Shown here: positions 51,063-61,365 of the stretch, one piece after another
How the letters are laid out: every line of letters starts with the position of its first letter
Position numbering within the stretch: position 1 is the first letter of the stretch
From: Roseateles amylovorans
GTDB taxonomy: Bacteria > Pseudomonadota > Gammaproteobacteria > Burkholderiales > Burkholderiaceae_C
Assembly: GCF_025398155.2 (NCBI RefSeq)
Contig: NZ_CP104562.2
Coordinates: 6,138,001-6,202,000, forward strand
Direction: 5' to 3'
Length of the DNA stretch: 64,000 nucleotides
Notes under the pieces: model-generated
Seen by the model: the letters and a program-made list of their open reading frames with translations, nothing else
What the model was told of the DNA's origin: nothing
Database searches by the model: none
Position numbers and translations under genes: made by a program

Positions 51063-51745
51063 TCTGGTGGCAAGGCGAGGCGGCCCGGGCCGGCGCGGAC
51101 CACGGTGTGGTGCGGGCCGCCGACGTGGCGGTGTTGCGGGAAGTCGCCACCGTGCGTCGCGATGCGGCCGAACGGGCGGATGAGCTGCTGGCCGACGCCC
51201 GCGCCCAGGCCGAGCAGATCCTGGCTGACGCACGGGCCGAGGCCGAGGCCCTGCTGACGCAGGCCCAGGCGCGCATCGAAGCCGCCTGCGAAGCCGGCCG
51301 CGCCGAAGGCGAGCGTCAGGCCGCCCTGGCCTGGCATGAACGGCAGGCCGACCAGGCGGTGGACCAGGCCAAGGTGGTGCGCGGTCTGCATGAGCGCCTG
51401 GCCGATGTGGTGACCAGCGCGGTCGAGCGGATCGTCCAGACCGAGGGCCGCGCTGCGCTCTATCAACGGGCGCTGAAGAGCGTGCAGTCGCTGTCGCGCT
51501 CGGCCACGGCGCTCACGCTGCGGGTCAGCACCGCCGACTTCGAGGCGGCGCGCGATGGCATCGCGGCGGTGCCCGATCTGCAGGCGGCGGGCCTCACGGT
51601 GGAGGTGGTGGTGGACCCGGCGCTGCCGTCGGGCAGTTGCCTGTTCGAGTCCGACATCGGCGTGGTGGATGCGAGTCTCACCACCCAACTGGATGCGCTG
51701 CGTGCCGCGATGTCGCGGGCGGTGCGCCGAGCGGTGGCCGAATGA
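51056..51745 (+). CDS. sctL: T3SS ATPase stator (HrpB5)
   Basis: A 229-residue protein. A long N-terminal Ala/Glu-rich helix (ERADELLADARAQAEQILADARAEAEAL) and a C-terminal globular half are typical of SctL/FliH proteins. It binds and restrains the SctN ATPase and links it to the sorting platform. Overlaps sctN by 4 bases. Confidence 0.92.
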   Translation: MLIWWQGEAARAGADHGVVRAADVAVLREVATVRRDAAERADELLADARAQAEQILADARAEAEALLTQAQARIEAACEAGRAEGERQAALAWHERQADQAVDQAKVVRGLHERLADVVTSAVERIVQTEGRAALYQRALKSVQSLSRSATALTLRVSTADFEAARDGIAAVPDLQAAGLTVEVVVDPALPSGSCLFESDIGVVDASLTTQLDALRAAMSRAVRRAVAE

Positions 51746-53064
51746 ACCTGAAGGACCTCAGCCATTGGATGGAGCTGGAGCTCTCCGGCGCCGAGATCAT
51801 TCATCGCAGCGGCAAGGTGACCGAGGTGGTGGGTACGCTGGTGCGCGCCAGCGGACTTTCCGCCAAGCTTGGCGAGATGTGCCATCTGCTGGATGCCGGC
51901 GGCCAGCTGCTGCAGGTGGCCGAAGTGATCGGCTTCTCCCAGGGGCAGACCATCCTGTCGCCCTTCGGCTCGATCCTCGGCGTGAGCGCGGGTCAGACAC
52001 GGGTGGTCGGACTGGGTCAGATCCAGAGCATTCCCGTGGGCGATGCGCTGCTGGGCCGGGTGGTGGACAGCCTCGGCCAGCCGGTCGACGGTGGCCCGCC
52101 GCTGGTGTGCGACGAGTCGCGACCCGTGTTCGCGATGCCGCCCAGTCCGATGGACCGCGAGATGATCGAGCACCCACTGCCCACTGGCGTGAAGGTGATC
52201 GACGGCATGATCACCCTCGGCGAAGGCCAGCGCATGGGCATCTTCGCGCCGGCCGGCGTCGGCAAGAGCACCCTGATGGGCATGCTGGCGCGCGGCACCC
52301 AATGCGACATCAGCGTGATCGCGCTGATCGGCGAACGCGGCCGCGAGGTGCGCGAGTTCATCGAGATCATCATGGGCAAGGAAGGCATGGCCCGGTCGGT
52401 GGTCGTGTGCGCCACCTCGGACCGGTCCTCGATCGAGCGCGCCAAGGCCGCCCATGTGGCCACCGCCATCGCCGAGTACTTCCGCGACCGCGGCCTGCGG
52501 GTGCTGCTGATGATGGACTCGCTCACCCGCTTCGCCCGCGCCCAGCGCGAGATCGGCCTGGCGGCGGGCGAGTCACCGGCCCGGCGCGGTTATCCACCGT
52601 CGGTCTTTGCCGAGATTCCTCGGCTACTGGAACGCACCGGCATGGGCGCCACCGGCTCGATCACCGCGCTCTACACCGTGCTGGCCGAGGACGACAGCGG
52701 CAGCGACCCGATCGCGGAAGAAGTGCGAGGCATCCTGGACGGCCACATGATCCTGTCGCGCAAGATCGCCGCGCGCAACCAGTATCCGGCCATCGATGTG
52801 CTGGGCAGCTTGAGCCGGGTGATGTCGCAGATCGTGCCGGCCCCGCATCAGAAGGCCAACGGCACCTTGCGCAAGCTGATGGCCAAGTACGACGAGATGG
52901 ACATGCTGATCCAGATGGGCGAGTACAAGCCCGGCAACGACGCACTGGCCGACGAGGCGGTGCGCAAGCATGCCGCCATCCGCGAGTTCCTGAACCAGGC
53001 CACCAGCGACCTGCGTCCGTTCGAGCAGACCGTGGCCGAGCTGCAGGCCTTGGTCGACGGATGA
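51742..53064 (+). CDS. sctN: T3SS ATPase
   Basis: A 440-residue F1-beta-like ATPase. Walker A is GIFAPAGVGKST (about residues 167-178), followed by IALIGERGREVREF, Walker B VLLMMDSLTRFARAQREIGLA and the PSVFAEIPRLLERTG segment that distinguishes export ATPases. It strips chaperones and unfolds substrates at the cytoplasmic face. Full length and intact. Confidence 0.97.
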   Translation: MNLKDLSHWMELELSGAEIIHRSGKVTEVVGTLVRASGLSAKLGEMCHLLDAGGQLLQVAEVIGFSQGQTILSPFGSILGVSAGQTRVVGLGQIQSIPVGDALLGRVVDSLGQPVDGGPPLVCDESRPVFAMPPSPMDREMIEHPLPTGVKVIDGMITLGEGQRMGIFAPAGVGKSTLMGMLARGTQCDISVIALIGERGREVREFIEIIMGKEGMARSVVVCATSDRSSIERAKAAHVATAIAEYFRDRGLRVLLMMDSLTRFARAQREIGLAAGESPARRGYPPSVFAEIPRLLERTGMGATGSITALYTVLAEDDSGSDPIAEEVRGILDGHMILSRKIAARNQYPAIDVLGSLSRVMSQIVPAPHQKANGTLRKLMAKYDEMDMLIQMGEYKPGNDALADEAVRKHAAIREFLNQATSDLRPFEQTVAELQALVDG

Positions 53065-53579
53065 TGGACCTGCGCTCGCTGAAGACACTGCTGTGGGTCA
53101 AGCGCCGCCGACTGGAACCGCTGGAGCAGCAGGTGCAGGCGGCCGCCGCGCACCTGGCGGCCACGCAGCAGGCCCATGACGCGGCGGTGCACCAGCACGC
53201 CCTGAGCGTGGCCAATGAAGCGACGTGCGCGGCCAAGATCCAATCCCTGGGCAGCGACGGTGGCTTCCGGCCCGATGAAGCGGTCACCTTGACGTTGGTG
53301 CTGCAAGGCCTGTCGGATCTGGTCCGCCAGGCCGCCGAGGCGGAGCAGGCCGCCGCCGCGCAGGTCGTGCAGGCCCAGGCGCGACTGGTGGCGGCGCGGC
53401 AGGCGCTGCAGCGCGCTGAGCGGCAGATCGAGCAGTTGGAGGATCGCCGGCAACAGCGGCTCAAGCAGATCGATCAGGAAGGCGAAGACACCCAGGACGA
53501 AGAGAGCGAGGAAGCGGCCGTCGCCCGCAAGGTGGCACAGCGGCGTGAACAAGCGGCCTTCGCGGAGCAGCACGCATGA
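53061..53579 (+). CDS. sctO: T3SS central stalk (HrpB7)
   Basis: A 172-residue coiled-coil protein. Two long helices rich in Ala, Gln and Glu (from LEPLEQQVQAAAAHLAATQQ and AERQIEQLEDRRQQRLKQ) form the SctO/FliJ hairpin that inserts in the ATPase ring. Overlaps sctN by 4 and sctT by 4 bases. Confidence 0.88.
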   Translation: MMDLRSLKTLLWVKRRRLEPLEQQVQAAAAHLAATQQAHDAAVHQHALSVANEATCAAKIQSLGSDGGFRPDEAVTLTLVLQGLSDLVRQAAEAEQAAAAQVVQAQARLVAARQALQRAERQIEQLEDRRQQRLKQIDQEGEDTQDEESEEAAVARKVAQRREQAAFAEQHA

Positions 53580-54469
53580 ACGACATGTTCTCCAGCTTCT
53601 CGGCGGTGATGGGCGCGGGCGCCGTGCTCAAGGACGCCGTGATGCTGCTGGCGGTCTGCCTGCTGCGGGTCTACGCCATCTTCCTGGTGCTGCCGGCCAC
53701 CACCGACCAAAGCCTGCAGGGCAATGTGCGCAACGGCGTGTGCCTGTGCCTGGCGATCTTCATCGCCTGGGGCCAGCCGGCCAGCCTGGTGCACAACGTG
53801 GACATGGTCCAACTGGCGATCATCCTGGGCAAGGAGGCGCTGATCGGGCTGATGCTGGGGTTCGCCGCCTCCACCGTGTTCTGGGTGGCCGAAGGTGTGG
53901 GCGTGCTGATCGACAACCAGGCGGGCTACAACAACGTCCAGCAGACCAACCCGCTGAGCGGTGAGCAGAGCACGCCGGTGGGCAACCTGCTGTCGCAGCT
54001 GGCCATCGCGGGCTTCTACCTGCTGGGCGGCATGATGGTGCTGACCGGGCTGCTGTTCGATTCCTTCAACTGGTGGCCGATCGGCAGCCTGACGCCGGCG
54101 TGGTCCAACATCCTGGAGGACTTCATCCGCGTCCAGACCGGGAACTACCTGGAGATGATGGTCAAGATCGCCGCGCCCGCGATGCTGGTGCTGACGCTGA
54201 TCGACCTGGGCTTCGGCATCCTGTCCAAGTCCGCAGAGAAGCTGGAGCCCAACAACCTGGCGCAGCCGATCAAGGGCGCGGTCGCGATCGCGATGCTGTC
54301 GCTGCTGGTGGTGGTGTTCTTCGAACAGGTCCGGCCGGCGCTGGCGCTGCAGACGCTGTCTAGCGAGATGGCGCAATGGAGCCGGGCGGGGAGGCAGGAG
54401 CAGGCTGCAGAACCCCGCGGAGCGACGGGATCGTCGCCGGCTGCGTCAGGGGTGGACGCGGGGCGGTGA
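53576..54469 (+). CDS. sctT: T3SS export gate protein
   Basis: A 297-residue integral membrane protein with the SctT pattern: RVYAIFLVLPATTDQSLQGNVRNGVCLCL, DNQAGYNNVQQTNPLSGEQSTPVGNLLSQL and NWWPIGS. It builds the export gate with SctR and SctS. The 30-residue polar tail after EMAQWSRAGRQ is unusual. It is the last gene of the plus-strand operon, with the restriction-modification operon next. Confidence 0.95.
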   Translation: MNDMFSSFSAVMGAGAVLKDAVMLLAVCLLRVYAIFLVLPATTDQSLQGNVRNGVCLCLAIFIAWGQPASLVHNVDMVQLAIILGKEALIGLMLGFAASTVFWVAEGVGVLIDNQAGYNNVQQTNPLSGEQSTPVGNLLSQLAIAGFYLLGGMMVLTGLLFDSFNWWPIGSLTPAWSNILEDFIRVQTGNYLEMMVKIAAPAMLVLTLIDLGFGILSKSAEKLEPNNLAQPIKGAVAIAMLSLLVVVFFEQVRPALALQTLSSEMAQWSRAGRQEQAAEPRGATGSSPAASGVDAGR

Positions 54470-54620
54470 GCGGCAGATTCCGATAAGCTATCGACGGTTT
54501 ACTCGTGTCGGGGCGCGCCGATCTAGGGCGCATCGGGCCTTCCTAGGCGGCGTCGGCTGTCTCCCGAGAACACGTTAGGCGGCTAAGGAGACTGCATGAG
54601 CCGATCCAAACGCGTTCAGT

Positions 54621-57600
54621 TCAGGCAGCCCATTTCTTACCCCTGGCCGCGTACTCCACGGCAAGGTCATAAACGTTGTCGCACTTCTGCTTAAACGTCG
54701 TGCGGTCGTAGCTGTCGGGCAGGTCGACGTCCAGTACACGCTCAATCTCTGCCCGCACCTGCTTCTGCGTCTGTGCGCTCTGGTGCCAGTTCTGGATCAG
54801 CACTCTGGGCTGTTGCTCCACGAGGCGCTTCAGCAGATGCTTGGCTGCGAGCTTAACGCGCTGGGTCTCATCCTGCGTCAGTGACTCCTTCTTGAGCAGG
54901 TCGAACAGCTCCAGCTCGTCCTCGGTCAGGCCCTCGCGGATGTGCCGTTCGGCCTCTTGCTTGAGCTCCTGGGCATAGGCAGTCAGCTCGTCGTAGTAGT
55001 TCTCGGTAGACGTGGCGCCGGAGTTGTAGGCGTCGATCACCCGCTGCAGTCGCTGGATGAAGTCCGTACGCGTGCTGTTTTGAGCCAGCATCTCGGCCAA
55101 CTTGCGCTGTAGGAAGGCCTGCAGGTCGGCAATCTGGATGTTCTTGAACGGCGCACGCTTGAACTCCTCGCGCAGCTTCTCGACATTCACTGTGCTCAAG
55201 TTCCAGGCCTTGCCGCGCTGCACAATCTTGTACTGTGCCTCGAACTCCTTGGCCGAGAAGGCCTCGACGTTGTCCACCACCACGCTGGCGTCCAGGAGCG
55301 CCTCGATGCGCTGCACCGCGCAGTCGATGTCAGCCCCCTCGACGATGCTGTCCATTACGCCGCGCAGATACTGGAAGGCCGACACCACACGGCTCAGCTT
55401 GCGGCCGAGCACCTCGGGCTTGCAGGCCTCGTAGAGCGAGGAAATCGTGTTCTCGTAGACGTTGAAGGATTTGCGCTGCTCGTCACTTGCCAGAAGCGTG
55501 TCTGCAAAGCCGTTGAACTGGCCTAGCTTGGTGAACACGTCACCACGTTCCAGCGCCTCGTGCAGTGGAACGCCCTGGACGTGGCAGTACGCCAAGCCCT
55601 GGTCGATGGCTTCGTCCAGCAGAGTGAACAAATGGCTCTTGTCTCGCACCGGCAGCTCGTCATCCTCCGGGCCTGCGGCGTAGTCGCGCAAGGCCCTCTT
55701 CATGCGGCGGAAGACGTTGTAGTAATCCACGATCTCGCCATGCCGCTTGACCACGCCCAGGATCTCATGGCCGCTGACCCGGTTAGCCCGCGCGATGGTC
55801 TGCATCAGCGTGTGGCCCTGCATGGGCTTGTCCAGGTACAGCGTGCTCACCGTCGGCGCGTCGAAGCCCGTCAGCCACATCGCGCAGACGAACACCAGTT
55901 GCAACGGGTGCTCCGGGTCCTTGAAGTTGAACTCGATGTCGTGGCTGTGCTCATCTAGCGCGTTCATACGCTGCCGGTGCGGCTTGATGTCCAAGCCCTT
56001 CTTGGCGAACTTTTCGTCCTCGCCGGCCTCTTCGCTGACGATCACTGCCATCTGCACCGCGCCCATCCAGGCCTTGAGCTGCTTCAAGCGCTGGCGCTCC
56101 ACGTCGTTGGTCGTCGCGGTGATACGGCCGTTCAGCGCCTTGATCTCGGCTTTCCACAACGTCTGCACTTTGTCGAACATCGTCACGGCGGTGAACTTGT
56201 CCACCGAGATAACGATGCCCTTGCCCAGGTAGCCGCGGCGGGGGAAGTGATAGACGATGTCGCGCGCAATCGTGTCCAATCGATCCTCGCGTTTGACGAC
56301 CTCCATCTCCTGCGCAAAGCGCTTCTCCAGCTTCTCCTGCGCCTCGCCGTCCAGGTTTTCGTCTTCCAGGATCGCAGCGAACTCTTCGCTCAGATCGTCG
56401 TTCTGGATCAACACCTCCGGCACGCGCTTCTCGTAGAACAGCGGCACGGTGGCGCCGTCCTCCACGCTCTGCTGGAAGTTGTACTCCGACACATAGTCGC
56501 CAAACCACGCATTGGTCTTGCGCTCCTGGCCCAGCAGCGGCGTGCCAGTGAAGGCCAGGAAGTTCGCATTCGGCAGGCCGGCGCGCATGTTCTCGGCCAG
56601 GCCCGCGTACTGCGTGCGGTGCGCCTCGTCCACGATGACAACGATGTCGTCGCGCTCCGACAGCTGCGGGTAGTCCCTGCCCTTCTCGAAGCGGAACTTC
56701 TGGATCAGCGTGAACACCACGCGCTTGTTCTTGCCCAGCATCTCGCGCAATTGCGCGCTGCCCTTGGGCCGCACATCGTCCTTGGGCGCCACCACGCCGG
56801 TGTGCAGGAAGTTGCGGTAGATCTGCCCGTCCAGGTCGTCGCGGTCGGTCACCACCAGGAACGTGAAGTTGCCGGTGAGCTTGCGGAAGATCTTGCGCGT
56901 GTAAAACACCATCGAGAAGCTCTTGCCCGAGCCCTGGGTGTGCCAGAACACCCCCAGCTTGCCGCCCAGCTCACGGCGGTGCTTGAACTGCTCGAAGGCG
57001 TTGTTCACGCCGATGAACTGGTGGTTCTGGGCGATGATCTTCTGCGTCTCGCGGTAGAACACGCAGAAGTTCTCCACGTAGTCCAGCAGGCGCTCCGGCA
57101 TCAGCAGGCCCAGCACCGCCCGCTCCACACTCAGGCCCTGGGCGGCAATGGCCGGGCGGTCCAGCTTTTCCTTCTCGTCGTCCACTCGCAGCCATGTGAA
57201 GAAGTGCTCCCACTGCGCCGTGATGCTGCCCAGCCGGGTCTCGATGCCATTGCTCAGCAGACACAGCGCATTGGCGGTGAAGAGCTGCGGGATCTCGGCC
57301 TTGTAGGTCGTGAGGTTGTCGTCGAAGGCCGCGCGAAGCTTCACGTTGCTGTTCTTCAGCTCGATGAACACCAGTGGCAGGCCGTTGACGTATAGCAGCA
57401 CGTCGGGCCGGCGGTAGCCGTGCTCACCACGCACCCAGAGCTGGCTTACCGCCAGGTAGTGGTTGCGGCCGGTGCGCGGGTCGGGAGCCTCGAAGTCGAT
57501 GACCTTCAGCCGCTCGGTCACCATCTGCCCCGCCTGCGGCCCGATCTCGGGCTTGTAGGTCACAGGCACGCCGTCGCGGATCAGCGCGTCCATCTCCCGG

Positions 57601-57881
57601 TTAGCCGCCACCAGGCTCATCGCCGTACGCGGCTGCACCAGTTGCGCCAGGGCGTGGTCCACGGCGTGAGCCGGGGCTTGTGGGTTCAGCCGCTCCAACG
57701 CGGCGCGCACACGGTCGGCCAGGATCACCTCGCGCTTGTCGGCACGGCCAGAGCCATCCTTCAGATCATCCGGCTGGGTCGTGAAGCAGTTCAACGCGTT
57801 AAAGCCGCACAGATGCTGTAGCCGCTGGAGCAGGGCCCGCTCGATGTCGTCTTCGCTGATGAAATTTTTCGCTGCGGCCAT
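54621..57881 (-). CDS. hsdR: Type I restriction enzyme, R subunit
   Basis: A 1086-residue translocase and nuclease. The N-terminal nuclease motif includes RRPDVLLYVNGLPLVFIELKN (D...ExK). The SF2 motor has WHTQGSGKSFSMVFY (Walker A), VVIVDEAHRTQ (DEAH) and FLAFTGTPL, and ends with a helical C-terminal domain that holds it to the methylase. Full length for EcoR124-like or EcoprrI-like enzymes. It is last in the order hsdM-hsdS-hsdR, 41 bases after hsdS. Base composition is somewhat lower in GC than in neighbouring T3SS genes. Confidence 0.95.
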   Translation of the reverse strand: MAAAKNFISEDDIERALLQRLQHLCGFNALNCFTTQPDDLKDGSGRADKREVILADRVRAALERLNPQAPAHAVDHALAQLVQPRTAMSLVAANREMDALIRDGVPVTYKPEIGPQAGQMVTERLKVIDFEAPDPRTGRNHYLAVSQLWVRGEHGYRRPDVLLYVNGLPLVFIELKNSNVKLRAAFDDNLTTYKAEIPQLFTANALCLLSNGIETRLGSITAQWEHFFTWLRVDDEKEKLDRPAIAAQGLSVERAVLGLLMPERLLDYVENFCVFYRETQKIIAQNHQFIGVNNAFEQFKHRRELGGKLGVFWHTQGSGKSFSMVFYTRKIFRKLTGNFTFLVVTDRDDLDGQIYRNFLHTGVVAPKDDVRPKGSAQLREMLGKNKRVVFTLIQKFRFEKGRDYPQLSERDDIVVIVDEAHRTQYAGLAENMRAGLPNANFLAFTGTPLLGQERKTNAWFGDYVSEYNFQQSVEDGATVPLFYEKRVPEVLIQNDDLSEEFAAILEDENLDGEAQEKLEKRFAQEMEVVKREDRLDTIARDIVYHFPRRGYLGKGIVISVDKFTAVTMFDKVQTLWKAEIKALNGRITATTNDVERQRLKQLKAWMGAVQMAVIVSEEAGEDEKFAKKGLDIKPHRQRMNALDEHSHDIEFNFKDPEHPLQLVFVCAMWLTGFDAPTVSTLYLDKPMQGHTLMQTIARANRVSGHEILGVVKRHGEIVDYYNVFRRMKRALRDYAAGPEDDELPVRDKSHLFTLLDEAIDQGLAYCHVQGVPLHEALERGDVFTKLGQFNGFADTLLASDEQRKSFNVYENTISSLYEACKPEVLGRKLSRVVSAFQYLRGVMDSIVEGADIDCAVQRIEALLDASVVVDNVEAFSAKEFEAQYKIVQRGKAWNLSTVNVEKLREEFKRAPFKNIQIADLQAFLQRKLAEMLAQNSTRTDFIQRLQRVIDAYNSGATSTENYYDELTAYAQELKQEAERHIREGLTEDELELFDLLKKESLTQDETQRVKLAAKHLLKRLVEQQPRVLIQNWHQSAQTQKQVRAEIERVLDVDLPDSYDRTTFKQKCDNVYDLAVEYAARGKKWAA

Positions 57882-57922
57882 GGCACCTCCCTGGTGTTGC
57901 CGGCTGTGGAGAAGGGGACCTA

Positions 57923-59245
57923 TTAACTGTTTATCGCCTCACGCGGCGCGGCCTCTGCGGGCGGCGGCTGCATGCTGGGCGGGAACTGGATGTCTAACGC
58001 ATCGACGCGGAGTTTGCCGGAGATCAGGCGGGGGAGCAGGGCGTCACGGGTAGCGCGTAAGCGGGTGTTGGCCCGGCGCAGCATGAGCGACTGCTCAAAA
58101 ATCGGCTCAGCTACTTCGTTGTACCTGTCACGAAGGGCGAAGCCAGGATTGATCAGTGGAATGATCTTGAAGGTGTCCATGACCACGTTGTCGAAGACGC
58201 CAGAGTTCGAGACCCCTTTGATCACATTGACTGCGCACCTGAGCCCGGCGAACACGAAGTACGGCTTCTTGTCGATCTTGGGGACCAGCGCGTAGCAGGA
58301 CTGGTTCATGGCCATCGGCTCACCGGCCAACACTAGGTTGCCGACCGTCCCCCGTGCGGTGATGAAGATCGTGTCCTTCGGAAAGCGCCTGGATGCGCAA
58401 TTTTCCAAGCCCAGTTCGGTGATGCTCTGTTCAGTCTGCAAGCAATACGCACCGTCATGCGAATCCTTCGGAGAGAAGAAGGGGATATCACCACCCCAGT
58501 ATTGGCTGACCTCCGTGCTCGGCGTGCCACCACCTAGAACCTGCACCATCTCGGTGGCCGTTGATGCCTGCCAACCCAAAGGCATTCCTCGCTCGTGTGC
58601 AGCCGTTGCATATCCAGGAAACCGCATCCGCACAAACCACTCGCGGTAGATCTCTTCGGCCATGGACTCCAGCAAGGCGATGCGGCGCTGGTTGTTGGCG
58701 ATCAGGTCGTCGTAGCTCTTGAGCGTCGCCGCGATCTTGGGCTGGGCGGCTTTCTCGTGGAGCGCTAGCCGCGTCTTTGTCCTGAAGGCAGTGAACTGGA
58801 ACCGGGCAACCCCTGTGTGCTGAAGATTGAAGACGCCCATGTACCCGGAGACGTAAAGCGCCTGGAGTACGTAGTAAAGGTAGACGGGCTGGACTTTGTC
58901 TCGGTCAACGCGCAAATGCCGAGCAAAGCTCGAACACAATACCGGGCGATCTCCCCGAGACGCCAAGAACTCCTTGGTGACGAGTGCAGTTCTGCCTGTC
59001 GATTGCTTGGCAGTACCGCCAGCTGTTTCGATGAGGATGTCATCGGCCTCGAGAGCCTTGCGCACGACCAAGTGCTCAGGGACCCAGCGTTGAGGTAGCT
59101 CAAGGCTCGGAGCGTTCAGACTGGCGAAGTCAGTCCCGCGAATGACGTCGCAGAGCACATGCCCTGGCGCCTCTTGGCCTTCCCCCCACTCGCCATCCTT
59201 GGTCTCGGCAATGAGGTCAGAAAACAGGATTGGCGCTTGCATCAC
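57923..59245 (-). CDS. hsdS: Type I restriction-modification specificity subunit
   Basis: A 440-residue protein with two target-recognition domains (residues about 10-170 and 230-385), each followed by a conserved helix: IAATLKSYDDLIANNQRRIALLESMAEEIYREW in two pieces and FEQSLMLRRANTRLRATRDALLPRLISG. It chooses the bipartite DNA target. Overlaps hsdM by 4 bases. The region is AT-richer than surrounding genes, as is common for hsdS. Confidence 0.93.
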   Translation of the reverse strand: MMQAPILFSDLIAETKDGEWGEGQEAPGHVLCDVIRGTDFASLNAPSLELPQRWVPEHLVVRKALEADDILIETAGGTAKQSTGRTALVTKEFLASRGDRPVLCSSFARHLRVDRDKVQPVYLYYVLQALYVSGYMGVFNLQHTGVARFQFTAFRTKTRLALHEKAAQPKIAATLKSYDDLIANNQRRIALLESMAEEIYREWFVRMRFPGYATAAHERGMPLGWQASTATEMVQVLGGGTPSTEVSQYWGGDIPFFSPKDSHDGAYCLQTEQSITELGLENCASRRFPKDTIFITARGTVGNLVLAGEPMAMNQSCYALVPKIDKKPYFVFAGLRCAVNVIKGVSNSGVFDNVVMDTFKIIPLINPGFALRDRYNEVAEPIFEQSLMLRRANTRLRATRDALLPRLISGKLRVDALDIQFPPSMQPPPAEAAPREAINS

Positions 59246-61365
59246 GTTTGCTGTTCCTCGCCCAACACGGTCGAGACGTTTTCGGCGATGGTGCGCTGAA
59301 GCGCGCTTGCGACATCACTCAGTTCCTGAAGCTGATCGCGAGCGACGGCGAGGTCCGCCAGGAACTCCTCCTCCGTCTTCCCGTCTTCCTCAATCACCAC
59401 CCCTACATACCGGCCGGGGTTTAGCGACCAATCCTGCTCGGCCATCTCCTCGCGGCTGGCGAGCTTGCACAGGCCTGTGACGTCTTCGTAGGCGGCCTGG
59501 GGGAAGCGCTCCTGCAGCCAGCTCACATGCTGGTAGTACAGCTCGGCGGCCTTCAACTCATCGTGCAGAGCCTGCACCGCCGCCTTCACGCCCTTGGTCT
59601 GGCGGTTAGCGGTGGCGCGCTTGCCATCCGCCTTTGCGGCCTCGGCCTTGCGCTTGTCCATCTCCCGGATGGCCTTGTCCAGCGCCTTCACCGCTGCGTG
59701 CAGGCCGGTGAAGAAGGGCGTGAACTGGGCACGCAGCAGGTGCTGGGTTTTGTTGCGCTCGTCCACGCTGTGCTTCTGGCCGCGGGTGCGTTCGTGCTGG
59801 TCCTGGGCCTGTGCCAGCGGAGCGAGCTGGCCCCACTGCGCCTGCAGCGCGTCGATGGCGTCGCGCGCGGCCTGGTTGGTCTGGGCATCGGCCGCTTCTT
59901 CAGCCAGCACGGAAAGCAGGCGTTCGCTCAAGGCAGGCAGGTGCTCGGCCGCGTCCTTGAGTTGCGCCATACCTTGATGCAGGTAGCGGTCCACCTGGTC
60001 CACGAACTCCTGGCGGCGGCCCTTGTGCAGGCGGGGGATGAGGGCGATGTTCTGAATCTGCTCGTCGCTCAGCTCGCGGTGGGCGCGGTCCACCTGCGTG
60101 AAGATGTTGCGGGCGTCGATGAACAGCACCTTTTCATCGGTCTTGCCCTTGTCGAAGAACCACAGCGTGGCCGGCAGCGTGACGGTGTAGAACAGGTTGG
60201 ACGGCAGCGTGAGCATGCCGTAGATGAGGTTCTGCCCGATGAGCGTCTGGCGGATGTCGGCCTCGGAGTGGCGGGCATCGCTGGCCGAGTTGGCCATCAC
60301 CAGCGCGGCGCGGCCACCGGGTTTGAGCGAAGTGGCGAAGAGGTTGATCCAGAGGTAGTTGCCGTTGGGAACGGTCTCGACGGCTTTTTCCTTGCCGTCC
60401 TTGCCGCCCACTGCTTTGGCCTTGGTCTTGTTGCGGGGCACGCCGTAGGTGTTGAAGCGGCGGTCCTTCTCCACGGCGTCCAGCGTCACGTCGTCCACGT
60501 TGAACGGCGGGTTGGCCATCACGTAGTCGAAGGCGCCGAAGGCGTTGAAGGGGTCCTCGTAATAGGTGTTGGCCTGCTTGATGTCGCCGCGGAGGTTGTT
60601 CACGGCGAGGTTCATCTTGGCGAGCTTCACCGTCTCCAACGTCTTCTCGGTGCCGCAGACGAAGACGTCCAGATCAGCGGCCTTGTCGGCCTGGTGCTGG
60701 TGGATGAACTCGGCCGACTGCACGAACATGCCGCCGGAGCCGCAAGCCGGGTCGAAGACCTTACCGCCATGGGGCTCGATGATCTCGGTCATCAGCTTGA
60801 CGACGGAGCGCGGCGTGAAGAATTCGCCGCCGCCCTGGCCCTCGCTGAGCGCGAAGTTGGCGAGGAAGTATTCATAGATCTGGCCGAACACGTCGCCCGA
60901 GGCATCCACCGGGATGTCGGAGAACAGCTTGAGCAGATCCTTGGGGATGTGCTGGTTCTTGGGGCTGCGTGTGAAGCGGTCGTACTCCTCCTGCGGGAGC
61001 ACGCCCAGCAGCTCTGGCTTGGTGTTCTCGATGCTGGCCATCGCGGCGCGGATGGCCTTGGCGATGTTTTCCTTCTCGGGCAGGTTCAGCAGGTAGTCGT
61101 AGCGGGCCTGGGGCTTCAGGTAGAAGCCGCACCTCTCGATGGCGATGTCTTGCTCGCTGCGCTCGGCTCGCGTGCCCTTGAGCTTGGCGTACTCCTGGTC
61201 GATGGCCGCTTCGTGCTGACGGTACTTGTTATCGGCGAACTTGAGGAAGATCAGGCCCAGGACGGGGGTGCTGTACTCGCTGGCCTTGAGGTCGGAATTG
61301 GCGCGGAGCTTGTCGGCGGCAATCCAGAGGTCAGTTTCTAGTCTTTTTAGTTGGTCACGATTCAT
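59242..61365 (-). CDS. hsdM: Type I restriction-modification methyltransferase subunit
   Basis: A 707-residue N6-adenine methylase, with start MNRDQLKRLE at 61365. The N-terminal HsdM helical domain (YSTPVLGLIFLKFADNKY) is followed by the SAM site FDPACGSGGMFVQS and the catalytic NPPF (YVMANPPFN). It has a long C-terminal extension (residues about 500-707) rich in charged helices. Together with HsdS it protects host DNA, and with HsdR it cuts foreign DNA. Confidence 0.95.
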   Translation of the reverse strand: MNRDQLKRLETDLWIAADKLRANSDLKASEYSTPVLGLIFLKFADNKYRQHEAAIDQEYAKLKGTRAERSEQDIAIERCGFYLKPQARYDYLLNLPEKENIAKAIRAAMASIENTKPELLGVLPQEEYDRFTRSPKNQHIPKDLLKLFSDIPVDASGDVFGQIYEYFLANFALSEGQGGGEFFTPRSVVKLMTEIIEPHGGKVFDPACGSGGMFVQSAEFIHQHQADKAADLDVFVCGTEKTLETVKLAKMNLAVNNLRGDIKQANTYYEDPFNAFGAFDYVMANPPFNVDDVTLDAVEKDRRFNTYGVPRNKTKAKAVGGKDGKEKAVETVPNGNYLWINLFATSLKPGGRAALVMANSASDARHSEADIRQTLIGQNLIYGMLTLPSNLFYTVTLPATLWFFDKGKTDEKVLFIDARNIFTQVDRAHRELSDEQIQNIALIPRLHKGRRQEFVDQVDRYLHQGMAQLKDAAEHLPALSERLLSVLAEEAADAQTNQAARDAIDALQAQWGQLAPLAQAQDQHERTRGQKHSVDERNKTQHLLRAQFTPFFTGLHAAVKALDKAIREMDKRKAEAAKADGKRATANRQTKGVKAAVQALHDELKAAELYYQHVSWLQERFPQAAYEDVTGLCKLASREEMAEQDWSLNPGRYVGVVIEEDGKTEEEFLADLAVARDQLQELSDVASALQRTIAENVSTVLGEEQQT

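Noticed and set aside
54560..54600. GTTAGGC sequence like an integron attC core
   Set aside because: Only one half is present, no complementary core or integrase gene, so no evidence for an attachment site beside the hsd operon.
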